From CAYJEJ01 sp964369315 (GTDB lineage Bacteria; Pseudomonadota; Alphaproteobacteria; UBA3830; JAIRWN01), in NCBI GenBank assembly GCA_964369315.1, contig CAYJEJ010000003.1, positions 1 through 64,000 of the forward strand: a stretch of 64,000 bases of DNA, read 5' to 3'. Position 1 is the stretch's first letter. Every line of letters begins with the position of its first letter. Shown here piece by piece: positions 36,320-45,517 of the stretch. The notes below the pieces were generated by a model. It was given only the letters and a program-made list of their open reading frames with translations, ran no database searches and was not told where the DNA came from. The position numbers and the translations under genes are program-made.

Positions 36320-37783
36320 ATGTTATGCAAAAGAAATATTGTAAGCGTGGTTGCAATCCTTCCATTGATGCTTAATGTCGCTATTGCTGATAACTCTTCA
36401 AAAGAGAAGGAAATTCAAGCATTAAAACAACAATTACAAGAGCTTTATAGCCGTATGCTTGCACTTGAGTCTAATCAGACAAAACAGACCAAGCAATTGA
36501 ATTTAGTACAAAAACAAGCCTCTGAAAGCAAGAAAAAATCGCAAAAAGCAAAAGAGATTTATATTGCTCAAAGCAGCGAAAAAGCAGGGTATTTTCGCAT
36601 TCCACAAACGCAATCACACATAAAGCTTTATGGTCAGGCGAACTTCACTGCTATGCTTGATTTAGGTGCGGTTAATAGTGGGTGCAAGAACTTTTTGTTC
36701 TCTCCTAAAATCACCTTACCAGGAGACCCGCAACATGAGGTGAAGCAAGAGACGAGGATTCATGCCAAGCAATCTAGGATTGGTATTCACTTCGTCACAC
36801 CAGCTGATATTTTTGCCGGAAAAGAACTTACAGCAGTTATAGAAACAGACTTTTTTGGTGAAGAAAAGGTCGGTTCTGATGCTACTGACCACACACATAC
36901 CATGCGTTTAAGACATGCATATATAACTGCGGGCAGGTTAACGATGGGACAGACTTGGTCGGTGTTTTTTGATGCAGACTCATTGCCAGAAAAAGTCGAT
37001 TTTGTTGGTCCAACGGGTGTTTGTCAAATTCGCTCCCCTCAAATAAGGTATACGCAAGATTTTCAAGACAATACGCAATTAATGGTATCGATAGAAAATC
37101 CAGAAAGTGATTATGTTGATATTACGGGTGCGACCCATTTTCCTACGAAAAGTACAGCAATCAATTTTGACCGTTGGCCAGATTTTGCGGCTTCTATTAA
37201 GCAAAAATACAACGAAGGTTACGTAATGGGACGCGTTATAATAAGAAACGTTCGTGCCGTTAGCTCAACCGTTGAGAATAGTAGGTATAAATATGATAAA
37301 AGTGAGTTAGGCTTTGGTTTGGGGCTGTCAGGACTTTATAAGTTTGAAAATGGAGACAATGTCTTTTCACAAATAAATGTTGGCAAAGGCGTTGGCAGGT
37401 ATATTACAGATGCTTACGGTTACGGGGCATATTTGTCGGATAATGGTAATATTCACACACAATCCGCTTATGGTGGGAGCATTGGTGCAAAACATTATTG
37501 GACAAAAAATATTCGCTCAAGCATAGCCTTTGGTTACACAAGAATCTTGAACCACAAAGACCTTCAAGGGAATGTTTATAATAATGGCATATTACGAAAT
37601 TATTCAACAGCGATTAATAAGTCATTTGTTACTGCCTTGGCGAACTTGCTTTGGACACCAGATGTATACAAAAACTTAAATATGGGGCTAGAGTACCTAA
37701 GAGCCACGAGGCACGTTGAAGGCAATCGTGTGAAGAAGGGTATACTCAACCGCTTTATGCTCGGTGCCCAAGCCTCTTTCTAG
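36320..37783 (+). CDS. Outer-membrane porin, DcaP/Omp-like
   Basis: The ~487-residue protein has a signal peptide (ends near AIADNSS), an N-terminal coiled coil of ~50 residues (KEIQALKQQLQELYSRMLAL) and a long beta-barrel region with alternating residues, including HIKLYGQANFTAMLDLG, QSRIGIHF and GRLTMGQTWSVF. It ends in FMLGAQASF, with a terminal Phe as in porins assembled by the BAM complex. This layout is like DcaP-type trimeric porins, where the coiled coil stabilises the trimer. AGAGAG precedes the ATG at 36320. Substrate unknown. Confidence 0.85.
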   Translation: MLCKRNIVSVVAILPLMLNVAIADNSSKEKEIQALKQQLQELYSRMLALESNQTKQTKQLNLVQKQASESKKKSQKAKEIYIAQSSEKAGYFRIPQTQSHIKLYGQANFTAMLDLGAVNSGCKNFLFSPKITLPGDPQHEVKQETRIHAKQSRIGIHFVTPADIFAGKELTAVIETDFFGEEKVGSDATDHTHTMRLRHAYITAGRLTMGQTWSVFFDADSLPEKVDFVGPTGVCQIRSPQIRYTQDFQDNTQLMVSIENPESDYVDITGATHFPTKSTAINFDRWPDFAASIKQKYNEGYVMGRVIIRNVRAVSSTVENSRYKYDKSELGFGLGLSGLYKFENGDNVFSQINVGKGVGRYITDAYGYGAYLSDNGNIHTQSAYGGSIGAKHYWTKNIRSSIAFGYTRILNHKDLQGNVYNNGILRNYSTAINKSFVTALANLLWTPDVYKNLNMGLEYLRATRHVEGNRVKKGILNRFMLGAQASF

Positions 37784-37820
37784 AGGAAAGCTTCATTTTC
37801 AATAATAATCCTTATTCTTA

Positions 37821-38129
37821 TTATTCTGGGAGGTGAACCTTGATTCCGTCTAGTTCAGCTGTCATCTCGATATTGCATGCAAGCCTTGAATGCTCTGTCA
37901 CCCCACAGACTATGTCAAGAAGTTCTTCTTCTTGCTCAGAGGCTTTTGGTAGTCGGGTAAACCATTCTTGGTCTATAACTACGTGACACCGCCCACATGC
38001 AGTATTGCCGCCACAAGGCCCGTCTAAGCCCAAGTTATTATCCTCAGCCGCTTCTAACAAAGTTGTGCCGATAGATGCTTCCACTGTTGTTTCTTCACCA
38101 TTTGGCCTTACAAAAACAATCTTTGGCAT
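37821..38129 (-). CDS. fdx: Adrenodoxin-type [2Fe-2S] ferredoxin
   Basis: The 102-residue protein shows the Isc-type ferredoxin ligands GPCGGNTACGRCHV (three Cys) and a distal RLACNIEM (fourth Cys), the C-x5-C-x2-C...C pattern. It passes electrons for Fe-S cluster assembly. It lies 29 bp downstream of the IscU-IscA fusion on the same strand, so this is a reduced isc operon; iscS, hscA and hscB are not in the window. Confidence 0.95.
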   Translation of the reverse strand: MPKIVFVRPNGEETTVEASIGTTLLEAAEDNNLGLDGPCGGNTACGRCHVVIDQEWFTRLPKASEQEEELLDIVCGVTEHSRLACNIEMTAELDGIKVHLPE

Positions 38130-38158
38130 TTTTTTAATCTCCGTTTGTTATATATAAA

Positions 38159-38923
38159 TTATGCACAAAATGACATGCCGCAACCACAACATCCGCTTTG
38201 ATTTGGGTTGTCAAACTTAAAACCAGCACGCATACCATTATCAAAGTAATCAATTATAGACCCGCCTATCAACGGCATTATACCAGCAGGGACGAGAACC
38301 TTCAAACCCTCTTCCTCCAACACGACGTCACCTTGAACTTTTTCTTGTTCGCTGACTTCAATGTTATACATCAGTCCTTTACAACCGCCAGATTGAACGC
38401 TTATGAAGATACATTTGCCGTTTTGGTCTTTGAGCATATTTTTCATCTTATCTTTGGCATTGTCTGTGATTAATATTTTTTTGGTATCATTTTCCATTTT
38501 TTCTTGCTCCTTTTCGATATTATTACTTGTGTGATGTTTAAGGTTATTTTTGCTCATATAATCAGATATCGCAGATTCTAATGCTTCCTCAGCCAATATT
38601 GAGCAATGCAATTTTACTTTCGGCAGGGAAAGTGCGTGAGCAATATCAGAATTTTTTATTTTTTTTACTTCATCGAGTGTTTTGCCTTTTATCATTTCAG
38701 TTAAAAATGAACTAGATGCAATCGCAGACCCACAACCAAAAGTCTTAAATTTAACGTCTTCTATTGTATTATTGTTAATCAAAAGTTGCAGACGCAAAAC
38801 ATCACCGCAAGATGCCTTCCCGCTGGTGCCAGTGCCGACGTTTTTGTTGTTTTTATCAAGTTCTCCCACGTTGCGAGGGTTATTATAATGGTCTAAGAGT
38901 AGGCTACTATAATCTCTAATCAT
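38159..38923 (-). CDS. iscU-iscA: Fused Fe-S scaffold and carrier: IscU-IscA
   Basis: A single frame of 254 residues joins two proteins normally made separately. Residues 1-~125 are IscU: Cys39 with Asp41 (KASCGDV), Cys64 (FGCGSAIASSS), His106-Cys107 (KLHCS). Residues ~149-254 are IscA: Cys181 (SGGCKG) and a terminal GCCGCGMSF carrying the C-x-C (246/248). A polar linker joins them. The IscU motif recognised by HscA, usually LPPVK, is LPKVK (100-104). The start at 38923 matches IscU N-termini; the frame is open 16 codons further up. fdx follows. An internal ATG with a strong ribosome site sits at the junction, so separate IscA may also be made. Confidence 0.9.
   Translation of the reverse strand: MIRDYSSLLLDHYNNPRNVGELDKNNKNVGTGTSGKASCGDVLRLQLLINNNTIEDVKFKTFGCGSAIASSSFLTEMIKGKTLDEVKKIKNSDIAHALSLPKVKLHCSILAEEALESAISDYMSKNNLKHHTSNNIEKEQEKMENDTKKILITDNAKDKMKNMLKDQNGKCIFISVQSGGCKGLMYNIEVSEQEKVQGDVVLEEEGLKVLVPAGIMPLIGGSIIDYFDNGMRAGFKFDNPNQSGCCGCGMSFCA
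38495..38512 (-). promoter_or_regulatory. Internal ribosome-binding site and ATG for IscA part
   Basis: On the coding (minus) strand AAGGAG (38512-38507) lies nine bases before an in-frame ATG (38497-38495), codon 143 of the fusion, exactly at the start of the IscA homology (MENDTKKILITDNA). It looks like the former iscA start signal. Confidence 0.7.
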
Positions 38924-38993
38924 CACATTACCTGTTAATCTTTCAACATATGGTAGCACATAAACTGTCAAATTTACAAAACATTAAGGCTAA

Positions 38994-40253
38994 TTAATCA
39001 TTAATCTTTTCAATGTCTGCTCCGCAAGCCCTTAATTTTTCTACCGCGTTCTCATACCCACGAGCCAAGTGGTAGGTTCTGTCTATTAAGGTTGTTCCTT
39101 GTGCGGCTAGTCCAGCGATAACTAAACTAAACGAAGCTCTTAAATCAGTTGCCATGACAGGGGCACCATAAAACCCTTTTATTCCATGAATTATTGCACT
39201 GCTTCCTTTTAAAGAAATATCTGCACCCATTCGATGTAGCTCGGGTACATGTAGAAAACGGTTTTCCCAAATATTTTCCGTTATTACGGACATACCGGAT
39301 GTCAGTGATAAAAATGCCATCATTTGTGCCTGCAGGTCTGTTGAAAAACCAGGGAAAGGTTCGGTTGTTATGTTGACGGGGTTTCTCTCGCCAGAAGTGA
39401 CCAACAAACCATCTGAGGTTTTTTCAATATTAACGCCAGCAGTTTTTAAGATTTCTATCTCTCCTGCCAGCAGTTTTTCAAGGTCTTGCCCTAAAAGCTC
39501 AACCTTGCCATTTGTAATAGCAGTTGCCAGTGCATATGTACCAGCTTCAATTCTGTCGTCGATGATGCGATGGCTTGTGCCAGATAATTTGTCGACGCCT
39601 TGTATTCTGATTTCATGTGTCCCATGACCGGATATTTTCGCCCCCATCTTATTTAGGCAATTTGCTAGGTCTGAAATCTCTGGCTCTCTTGCCGCATTAG
39701 TAATTATGGTTTCGCCTTTTGCCATGGTAGCTGCCATCATTATGTTTTCAGTGCCTGTGACTGTCGGAATATTAAAATCAATAATTGCTCCACATAGACC
39801 ATTTGGTGCCTTGGCTATGATATAGCCGTCTTCTAGCTCTATTTCAGCGCCGAGTTTTTGCAGACCTTTTATGTGCAAGTCAACAGGTCTTACACCAATG
39901 GAACACCCCCCTGGCATAGAAACCTTGGCAGTGCCAACTCGGGCTAATAAAGGTCCTAAAACCAGAATTGACGCCCTCATCAATTTCACTAAATCATAAG
40001 GTGCGGTTGCAGAAATAATGTTTTTACTGGTAATGTTTAAGGACTCGTCGGTTCGAGTGACATCAGCTCCAAGTACTCCAAGAAGGTTTATCAGGGTTCT
40101 GACATCGGCTAAATCGGGGACATTGCTTAATATTAATGGTTCTTCTGTAAGTAAGCTGGCAACCATGATGGGTAAAGAAGCATTTTTTGCACCGGATATC
40201 TTGATTTTACCGTTCAAGGGGATACCGCCATTATTTATTCTGATTTTTAACAT
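38994..40253 (-). CDS. murA: UDP-N-acetylglucosamine 1-carboxyvinyltransferase
   Basis: MurA starts peptidoglycan precursor synthesis by moving enolpyruvate to UDP-GlcNAc. The 419-residue protein has the Lys23-Asn24 pair (SGAKNASLP), the active-site loop MPGGCSIGVRP with Cys117 (fosfomycin target position), and FSTDLQAQMMAF with the catalytic Asp near residue 310. Normal length. Presence of murA supports a peptidoglycan wall in this organism. Confidence 0.98.
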   Translation of the reverse strand: MLKIRINNGGIPLNGKIKISGAKNASLPIMVASLLTEEPLILSNVPDLADVRTLINLLGVLGADVTRTDESLNITSKNIISATAPYDLVKLMRASILVLGPLLARVGTAKVSMPGGCSIGVRPVDLHIKGLQKLGAEIELEDGYIIAKAPNGLCGAIIDFNIPTVTGTENIMMAATMAKGETIITNAAREPEISDLANCLNKMGAKISGHGTHEIRIQGVDKLSGTSHRIIDDRIEAGTYALATAITNGKVELLGQDLEKLLAGEIEILKTAGVNIEKTSDGLLVTSGERNPVNITTEPFPGFSTDLQAQMMAFLSLTSGMSVITENIWENRFLHVPELHRMGADISLKGSSAIIHGIKGFYGAPVMATDLRASFSLVIAGLAAQGTTLIDRTYHLARGYENAVEKLRACGADIEKIND

Positions 40254-40329
40254 TTGCTCCTCGCCAATTAATTATTTTGGATGGTATTCTTTTTATAATT
40301 CGTTTGCAAGCACGTTGAGTTTTTAAGTG

Positions 40330-41073
40330 TCAATATTCAACTTTCAATAAATACAGTCCGTAAGCAGGGGCTGTGATGCCCCCTTTTCGTCGGTCTTTTG
40401 TATGAAATGCGTCAGAAAAATCGTCACAAGACCATTGATGTTGCCCGACTTTTAATAGGGTGCCGACCATGTTTCTGACTTGATGGTGTAAAAATGACTT
40501 GGCACTGCAGGATATGTTTATCATATTTTCTTCTTGTGAGCTTGTGACCGAGAATGATGTGAGCGTTTTTATTGGTGAATGACTTTGACACTTGGAGTCT
40601 CGAAATGTTGAAAAATCATGATGACCGATTAAGCATTGGGATGCTTTATGCATCTTTTCAATATCTAGTTTATGCTTTATCCACCAAACTTTATTAATTT
40701 GCAGTGCAGGTGGGGTTTTGGAGTTAAATATTTTATATAAATAATGCCTTTCAACAGCACTAAACCTAGCGTGAAACTGTTCATTGACTAATTCTATAGA
40801 CTTGATGGCTATGGGGTGAGGGCAGACGTGATATTGTATACAGCTTAAGATTTTTTCTTCAGGCACAAAAAAAACCAAATCAAAGTGTGCAACTTGACCC
40901 AATGCATGGACTCCAGCATCCGTCCTGCCGCTGCCATAAATTTTTGTTGGAATCTTAGAGATGGGGAGGATAGCTTTTTCTATTATTTCCTGTATGGACA
41001 GCTGTTTTAACTGTTTCTGCCAGCCACAGAAGGCAACACCGTCATATTCTATTGTAATCTTATATCTATACAC
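40330..41073 (-). CDS. truA: tRNA pseudouridine(38-40) synthase TruA
   Basis: TruA modifies the anticodon arm of tRNAs. The 247-residue protein has the catalytic motif YGSGRTDAGVHALGQVAHF (Asp52), CHARF-like QFHARFSAVERHYLYKIF, and the C-terminal FLHHQVRNMVGTL. It lies 76 bp upstream of murA on the same strand and may share its transcript. Confidence 0.97.
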   Translation of the reverse strand: MYRYKITIEYDGVAFCGWQKQLKQLSIQEIIEKAILPISKIPTKIYGSGRTDAGVHALGQVAHFDLVFFVPEEKILSCIQYHVCPHPIAIKSIELVNEQFHARFSAVERHYLYKIFNSKTPPALQINKVWWIKHKLDIEKMHKASQCLIGHHDFSTFRDSKCQSHSPIKTLTSFSVTSSQEENMINISCSAKSFLHHQVRNMVGTLLKVGQHQWSCDDFSDAFHTKDRRKGGITAPAYGLYLLKVEY

Positions 41074-41122
41074 AGAAAAACAGGATTTTCCCTAGATTAA
41101 GCAAAAAAGCATTCAAAACAAA

Positions 41123-41209
41123 TGGTGCGGTCGAGAAGACTCGAACTTCCACGAAATTGCTTTCACAGCGACCTCAACGCTGCGCGTCTACCAGTTCCGC
41201 CACGACCGC
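41123..41209 (-). tRNA. tRNA-Leu(GAG)
   Basis: This is a class II tRNA with a long variable arm. On the complement, acceptor gcggtcg pairs with cgaccgc, stem cagcg/cgctg holds loop ttgaggt (anticodon GAG), the variable arm lies around tgaaagcaatttcg, and CCA is encoded. Confidence 0.93.
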
Positions 41210-41329
41210 AACATACAAATTAATATCAAAAATAATATTAATCGGCAATCTATTAATTGATATAAGATTAATTTAATAATCTTGTGATACATTAAATACG
41301 AATATAGAAAATATTGGTTTGTGTTCAAA

Positions 41330-41986
41330 ATGATGGGATTAATTATACTGGTTGCTATAGTGTTTTTTTTGTTTAATCGCCTTAATCAGGTGATGGGGGT
41401 GGAGCCACCACATATCGTTAAGAATGGAGAAAACTCCAACTCCAGCATTGATGAAGGTAAGGTCATTAATGGTTATGCAGAAGAAGTTGATATAAAAGAT
41501 AATCAAACACAAACAGATGAGCAATTGCCAGAATTTTCTTTTTTGGAGGGGAGGGTTATATCACTTCCCAATAAGGGCGTTCTGGAACAGCGTTCTTTTT
41601 TAATTGGGGCATTTAAGGCGTTTTTAATGATTGATAACGCTTTTAATGAAGGGGATATTACATTATTAAAAAAACTACTCGCAGAGGATGTTTTTAGCTC
41701 TTTTCAACAAAAAATAACAGACCGAATAAAAGCAGATAGAACAGTAAAATCATTATTGTCTGTGATAGATAAGGTTGAGCTTGTTGACGTTAAGGTTTTC
41801 GAAGATGCCATCGTTGTCTATGCAAAATTTATCGGTGCACAAACAAAAATATTATTAGATAACAACGGCTCAATCGTTCAAGGCGACCCAGATTATGTTC
41901 AGCCAATAAATCAGACTTGGCAATTTCAACAAAAGAAAGATTCAAGCTCATCCGCTTGGACTGTTATATCTATCACCAACAATTAA
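41330..41986 (+). CDS. Tim44/TimA-like domain protein
   Basis: This ~218-residue protein starts with a membrane anchor (MMGLIILVAIVFFLFNRLNQVMG), has an acidic linker and then a Tim44-like domain from ~90 (FLIGAFKAFLMIDNAFNEGD, then LLKKLLAEDVFSSFQQKI, WTVISI). Alphaproteobacterial homologues (TimA) resemble the mitochondrial import motor part Tim44 and are thought to act at the inner membrane; their exact role is unsettled. Starts at 41321 (GTG) or 41333 are also possible. It is unpaired; the usual neighbours mltA and secB are absent. Confidence 0.85.
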   Translation: MMGLIILVAIVFFLFNRLNQVMGVEPPHIVKNGENSNSSIDEGKVINGYAEEVDIKDNQTQTDEQLPEFSFLEGRVISLPNKGVLEQRSFLIGAFKAFLMIDNAFNEGDITLLKKLLAEDVFSSFQQKITDRIKADRTVKSLLSVIDKVELVDVKVFEDAIVVYAKFIGAQTKILLDNNGSIVQGDPDYVQPINQTWQFQQKKDSSSSAWTVISITNN

Positions 41987-42071
41987 AGCTAACTGGAACC
42001 ATAATATACTTTTTGTTTTTGTGTTGCTTTCAGGGGCTTTATCTGATTTTTGATGACATCACTCAGATTGA

Positions 42072-42536
42072 TTATTCAGCTTTTTCGCAAGCAAGGTTGG
42101 CTAATTTATCAACGATTTCATTTTCTTCATGACCTGCGTGCCCTTTAACCCATTTCCACTGAACATTATGGATAGAGGTCAATTTATCTAAGGCTTCCCA
42201 CAAATCTTGGTTTTTTACAGGTTTGTTGTTTGATGTTTTCCAATTGTTGTTTCGCCAAGAATAAATCCATTCAGATATCCCTTTTTTTAAATATTGGCTA
42301 TCAGTATAAATTAATATGTCACTTGGCTTTTTTATTATTTCGAGGGCTTTTATTGCAGCGGTGACCTCCATTCTGTTATTTGTTGTGTCATTTTCTCCCC
42401 CAGAAATAGTTTTTGTTTTTTCGTGCCATCTCAAAAGTGCAGCCCAACCGCCTTTTCCAGGGTTTCCTTTACAGGAACCATCAGTAAAAATCTCGATTAC
42501 ATCGTTTGAAATATTTTGTGTGGGGTCAGTTGCCAT
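42072..42536 (-). CDS. rnhA: Ribonuclease HI
   Basis: RNase HI removes RNA from RNA-DNA hybrids. The 154-residue protein keeps FTDGSCKGNPGKGGWA (Asp19), NNRMEVTAAIKAL (Glu), LIYTDSQYLKKGI (Asp) and the C-terminal VKGHAGHEENEIVDKLAN (His, Asp), the complete active site and substrate-binding residues. Confidence 0.97.
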   Translation of the reverse strand: MATDPTQNISNDVIEIFTDGSCKGNPGKGGWAALLRWHEKTKTISGGENDTTNNRMEVTAAIKALEIIKKPSDILIYTDSQYLKKGISEWIYSWRNNNWKTSNNKPVKNQDLWEALDKLTSIHNVQWKWVKGHAGHEENEIVDKLANLACEKAE

Positions 42537-42560
42537 AATTAAGGTTTGAATGCTTAAAGG

Positions 42561-43286
42561 TTAATTGCTTTCAATAAATTCTACGCCAGATTTTATTTGA
42601 TTTTGTAATAAATTCATAAAATCTTCTTTTTCAAGACCAGAATTAATTGGGGGCATAAATTTTACTTTGACTGTCTTTGGAACTTTTGAAAATTTTCTTC
42701 TAGGCCAAGACCTGCCAGAGTTTAAGGCAACAGGAACAACCTTTGCCCCTGTTTTTTTATATAAAGCGAAAACTCCTGGTAAAAGCTCTCCAAATTCGCC
42801 TGTTGGCATACGGGTTCCTTCTGGGAATATTATCACATTCACCCCGTCTTTCAGTCGGTCATTAGCCTGTGCTGTCATGTGTGAAATTGCTCTGAATCCA
42901 AGTTTTCTATCTATAGGAATCATCTTGAGTTTTCTGATTACCCCAGCAAATAAAGGGATTGATGCAAGCTCTGCCTTTAAAACAAAGCAAGAATTGGGGA
43001 TGATTGACATTAATGTGATAGTCTCCCAAGTAGATTCGTGTCGAACCGCATATATTGCGGGTTCAGATAGGAGATTTTCTTTGCCATATATCTTTACTTT
43101 TGAGCCGATGCAAAAGCAAAACCATTGATTAATCCACTTGTTTACATTAGTGAAAAATCTTCGGGCTTTTTTCTCATCTGACCCTAAAAAAAATTGATTG
43201 ATGACAAAAGAGGTCGCAAGCCCTAAATAGAGAACAATGTTAAAAATAATGGATTTTATAAAAATCAAAGCTCCGTTAAAAGACAT
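42561..43286 (-). CDS. plsC: 1-acyl-sn-glycerol-3-phosphate acyltransferase
   Basis: PlsC makes phosphatidic acid. The ~241-residue product has an N-terminal membrane segment, motif I RHESTW-E (the H-x4-E form seen in alphaproteobacteria), motif II region IPIDR and motif III FPEGTRMP. GGAGGAA lies just before the ATG at 43286. It overlaps the end of the DUF218 gene by 22 bp and closes the ftsE-ftsX-DUF218-plsC operon, a conserved alphaproteobacterial order. Confidence 0.95.
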   Translation of the reverse strand: MSFNGALIFIKSIIFNIVLYLGLATSFVINQFFLGSDEKKARRFFTNVNKWINQWFCFCIGSKVKIYGKENLLSEPAIYAVRHESTWETITLMSIIPNSCFVLKAELASIPLFAGVIRKLKMIPIDRKLGFRAISHMTAQANDRLKDGVNVIIFPEGTRMPTGEFGELLPGVFALYKKTGAKVVPVALNSGRSWPRRKFSKVPKTVKVKFMPPINSGLEKEDFMNLLQNQIKSGVEFIESN

Positions 43287-43852
43287 TTTATTCCTCCAAA
43301 AATAATTATATATAACACCGCATGATACTCGCGACACACGTGAGAGAACCATTTTATGCCTCGTCCACGATAAGGCAAGATTGGAAAGGGGGTTATCTCA
43401 GACTTTATATTATGTCGTTTCATTAGCAATAGGCTTCTTGGGATATGAAAATCTGATGTTATCAGGATGAAGGAATTGATACGTTTTTCATTTAAGAATG
43501 ATTTGACTTCTAAGACATTGCTGTTCGTGTTGAACGCTGAATAGCCCAATGTTGTGCTCTGAGAGGAAGTTAATTCATTTTTCATATATTTTAAAAAATC
43601 GCGAATTTCAACATTTTTATGCACGCCAGATATAAATAAAATTGACGCGTATTCTTTTTCTAGCAACTCGAACGCGGTCTTTGTCCTCGAGAAACCTCCT
43701 GTTAAGACAACTATTGCGTCATATTTTTTGTCTTTTAAATCTGGTTGCTTACTTGGTATGTAAAAAAGAAACACACAAAACCCAGCACACCACAAAAACA
43801 ATCCAACATATATTAATTTTTTGAAAATTAATATAATTCGCTCGCTAGTCAT
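43265..43852 (-). CDS. DUF218/YdcF-ElyC family membrane protein
   Basis: The ~195-residue protein has one N-terminal membrane helix (IYVGLFLWCAGFCVFLFY) and a DUF218 domain: DAIVVLTGGFSRTKTAFELL, FISGVH, TNSNVLEV and ITSDFHIPRS. Relatives ElyC and SanA influence envelope integrity; the reaction is not known. The ATG at 43852 overlaps the ftsX stop (gATGACTAG), indicating translational coupling. It overlaps plsC at the other end. Confidence 0.88.
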   Translation of the reverse strand: MTSERIILIFKKLIYVGLFLWCAGFCVFLFYIPSKQPDLKDKKYDAIVVLTGGFSRTKTAFELLEKEYASILFISGVHKNVEIRDFLKYMKNELTSSQSTTLGYSAFNTNSNVLEVKSFLNEKRINSFILITSDFHIPRSLLLMKRHNIKSEITPFPILPYRGRGIKWFSHVCREYHAVLYIIIFGGIKCLLTEL

Positions 43853-44738
43853 CTTGTGTAGAGCCAAATCTTTCAGAGCCTAAGGAGAGTAAGACCGTAA
43901 GGCTAGACACCCTAGAGATTAATAGCGTGAATAATAACGGTATTGTTATAAGGGCACACCATATTATAGGGTCACTGCTGAAACAATTATTAAACGCACC
44001 AAAAAGATTATAGGTCATCAGTAACATCGTGCCAACGCAGGCGACAATGCTGACCAATGATGACTGAACACCAACCCGCATGGTGTATGAGGAAAATTGT
44101 TTTGATATATATTTTTTTGGTGCACCAAGTAGCTTAAGTATTTGAACAATCTTTTTGTGTCTCATCAAAGTAGCATAGGTTGAGAACGATATTGTGATAA
44201 TCGCTAAGATAATTATCAAAACCACAAACAATATTAATAAGTTTTCAGCCATCTTTAGGATATTGATTATGGGCTTATATGAGTCTGAGTGGTTATGAAC
44301 GATTATATCGTTCGATATTTCATTAATCGCTAGTTTTAAATTTGTGATGGCATTTTTATCTTTTAACATCTTTAGATGCACAAATGACGAGATTTCAGTG
44401 TTTTTAATTATATCTGCACCATCGTCTAATGTCGGTAAGGCTTGTGATATGACTTCTTCACTTTGGATTATTTTATATGAGGAGATTAATTTTTTTTGAT
44501 TAATTTTGTGCAAAATATCGTCAATAGCCCCTTCTTGGGATGCCATATTATGAGGGATTTCGATTGTAACATTGCCCGAAAATTTGAATTTCCAAATATG
44601 GACAGTCTCGCTTGCTATAAGCACAGCAATTACTGTGATGGTTGCGATATATATAATTATACTTGTCGCGATAGGTAAAATTTTGCCGAGCAAGTCTTGT
44701 TTGAAGGGGAAGTCTTCGGTGTATTTGATTTTTTTCAT
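43845..44738 (-). CDS. ftsX: Cell division protein FtsX
   Basis: FtsX is the membrane half of the FtsEX complex that activates peptidoglycan hydrolases during division. The 297-residue protein has four hydrophobic helices (~22-44, ~170-192, ~225-250, ~262-282), a periplasmic loop after the first, and MRHKKIVQILKLLGAPKKYI, the conserved coupling helix. ATGA overlap with ftsE. Length and topology are normal. Confidence 0.93.
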   Translation of the reverse strand: MKKIKYTEDFPFKQDLLGKILPIATSIIIYIATITVIAVLIASETVHIWKFKFSGNVTIEIPHNMASQEGAIDDILHKINQKKLISSYKIIQSEEVISQALPTLDDGADIIKNTEISSFVHLKMLKDKNAITNLKLAINEISNDIIVHNHSDSYKPIINILKMAENLLILFVVLIIILAIITISFSTYATLMRHKKIVQILKLLGAPKKYISKQFSSYTMRVGVQSSLVSIVACVGTMLLMTYNLFGAFNNCFSSDPIIWCALITIPLLFTLLISRVSSLTVLLSLGSERFGSTQDD

Positions 44739-45397
44739 ACTATTAACCTCCCTTCAGATAGGCTTAAAACCTCACCACTAAACTGTTGTGTCAGGCTCAT
44801 ATTATGCGTTGCCATGATAATGCAGGTGCCAGATTTTTTTAAATTATCAAACAAATATAACAACCTTTTCGCCATTTCTTCATCAACGCTGCCTGTGGGC
44901 TCATCGGCTATGATAACATCAGGGTTAAATATTACCGCACGTGCTATTGCGACGCGTTGTTTTTGTCCGCCAGATAGGGAAGATGGCGTTGAATGGATAT
45001 ATTTTTCTAGTCCAACCCAAGATAAAAGATTAATGGCGTTTTGCTCGCTATTTTGAAGGTTTTGCCCCCTAATTTTCAAGGGTAACAGGACATTGTCTAG
45101 GACGCTCATGTGAGGGATTAGGTTGTGTTCTTGAAAGATGACACCAATTCTCTGCCTGAATTGGTATAGATGCTTATCTGATATAGAAAACACACTAGTA
45201 TCAAACAATTTAACATCACCTTCTGTGGGGGTGAGTGCCATGTAAAGCAGTTTTAGTAAACTAGATTTTCCTGCACCACTGGGACCTGTAACAAAGTATA
45301 GCGAGTGAGAGGAAAAGCTCGCAGACACATCTTTTAATGCAACCTTGTCGTCATAGGTGAGGCTGACATTATCTATTAGGGCTATCTCTTTTTTCAT
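44735..45397 (-). CDS. ftsE: Cell division ATP-binding protein FtsE
   Basis: ABC ATPase partner of FtsX, 220 residues. Walker A GPSGAGKSSLLKLLY (~38-52), Q-loop RQRIGVIFQEHNLIP, signature LSGGQKQRVAIARA, Walker B DVIIADEPTGSVD and the switch His in MATHN are all present. It heads the operon ftsE-ftsX-DUF218-plsC. The start is 121 bp from the divergent zinc-ribbon gene. Confidence 0.95.
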   Translation of the reverse strand: MKKEIALIDNVSLTYDDKVALKDVSASFSSHSLYFVTGPSGAGKSSLLKLLYMALTPTEGDVKLFDTSVFSISDKHLYQFRQRIGVIFQEHNLIPHMSVLDNVLLPLKIRGQNLQNSEQNAINLLSWVGLEKYIHSTPSSLSGGQKQRVAIARAVIFNPDVIIADEPTGSVDEEMAKRLLYLFDNLKKSGTCIIMATHNMSLTQQFSGEVLSLSEGRLIV

Positions 45398-45517
45398 AAT
45401 TATATTTTGTACTACTTCATAGGAAAATATACAACATTTTACAAAAATTCTAGTAAGTTTTATAAATTATAGTGTTTATTTATTGAAAGCGACGTAAAGA
45501 TTGTATATTAATACCCT

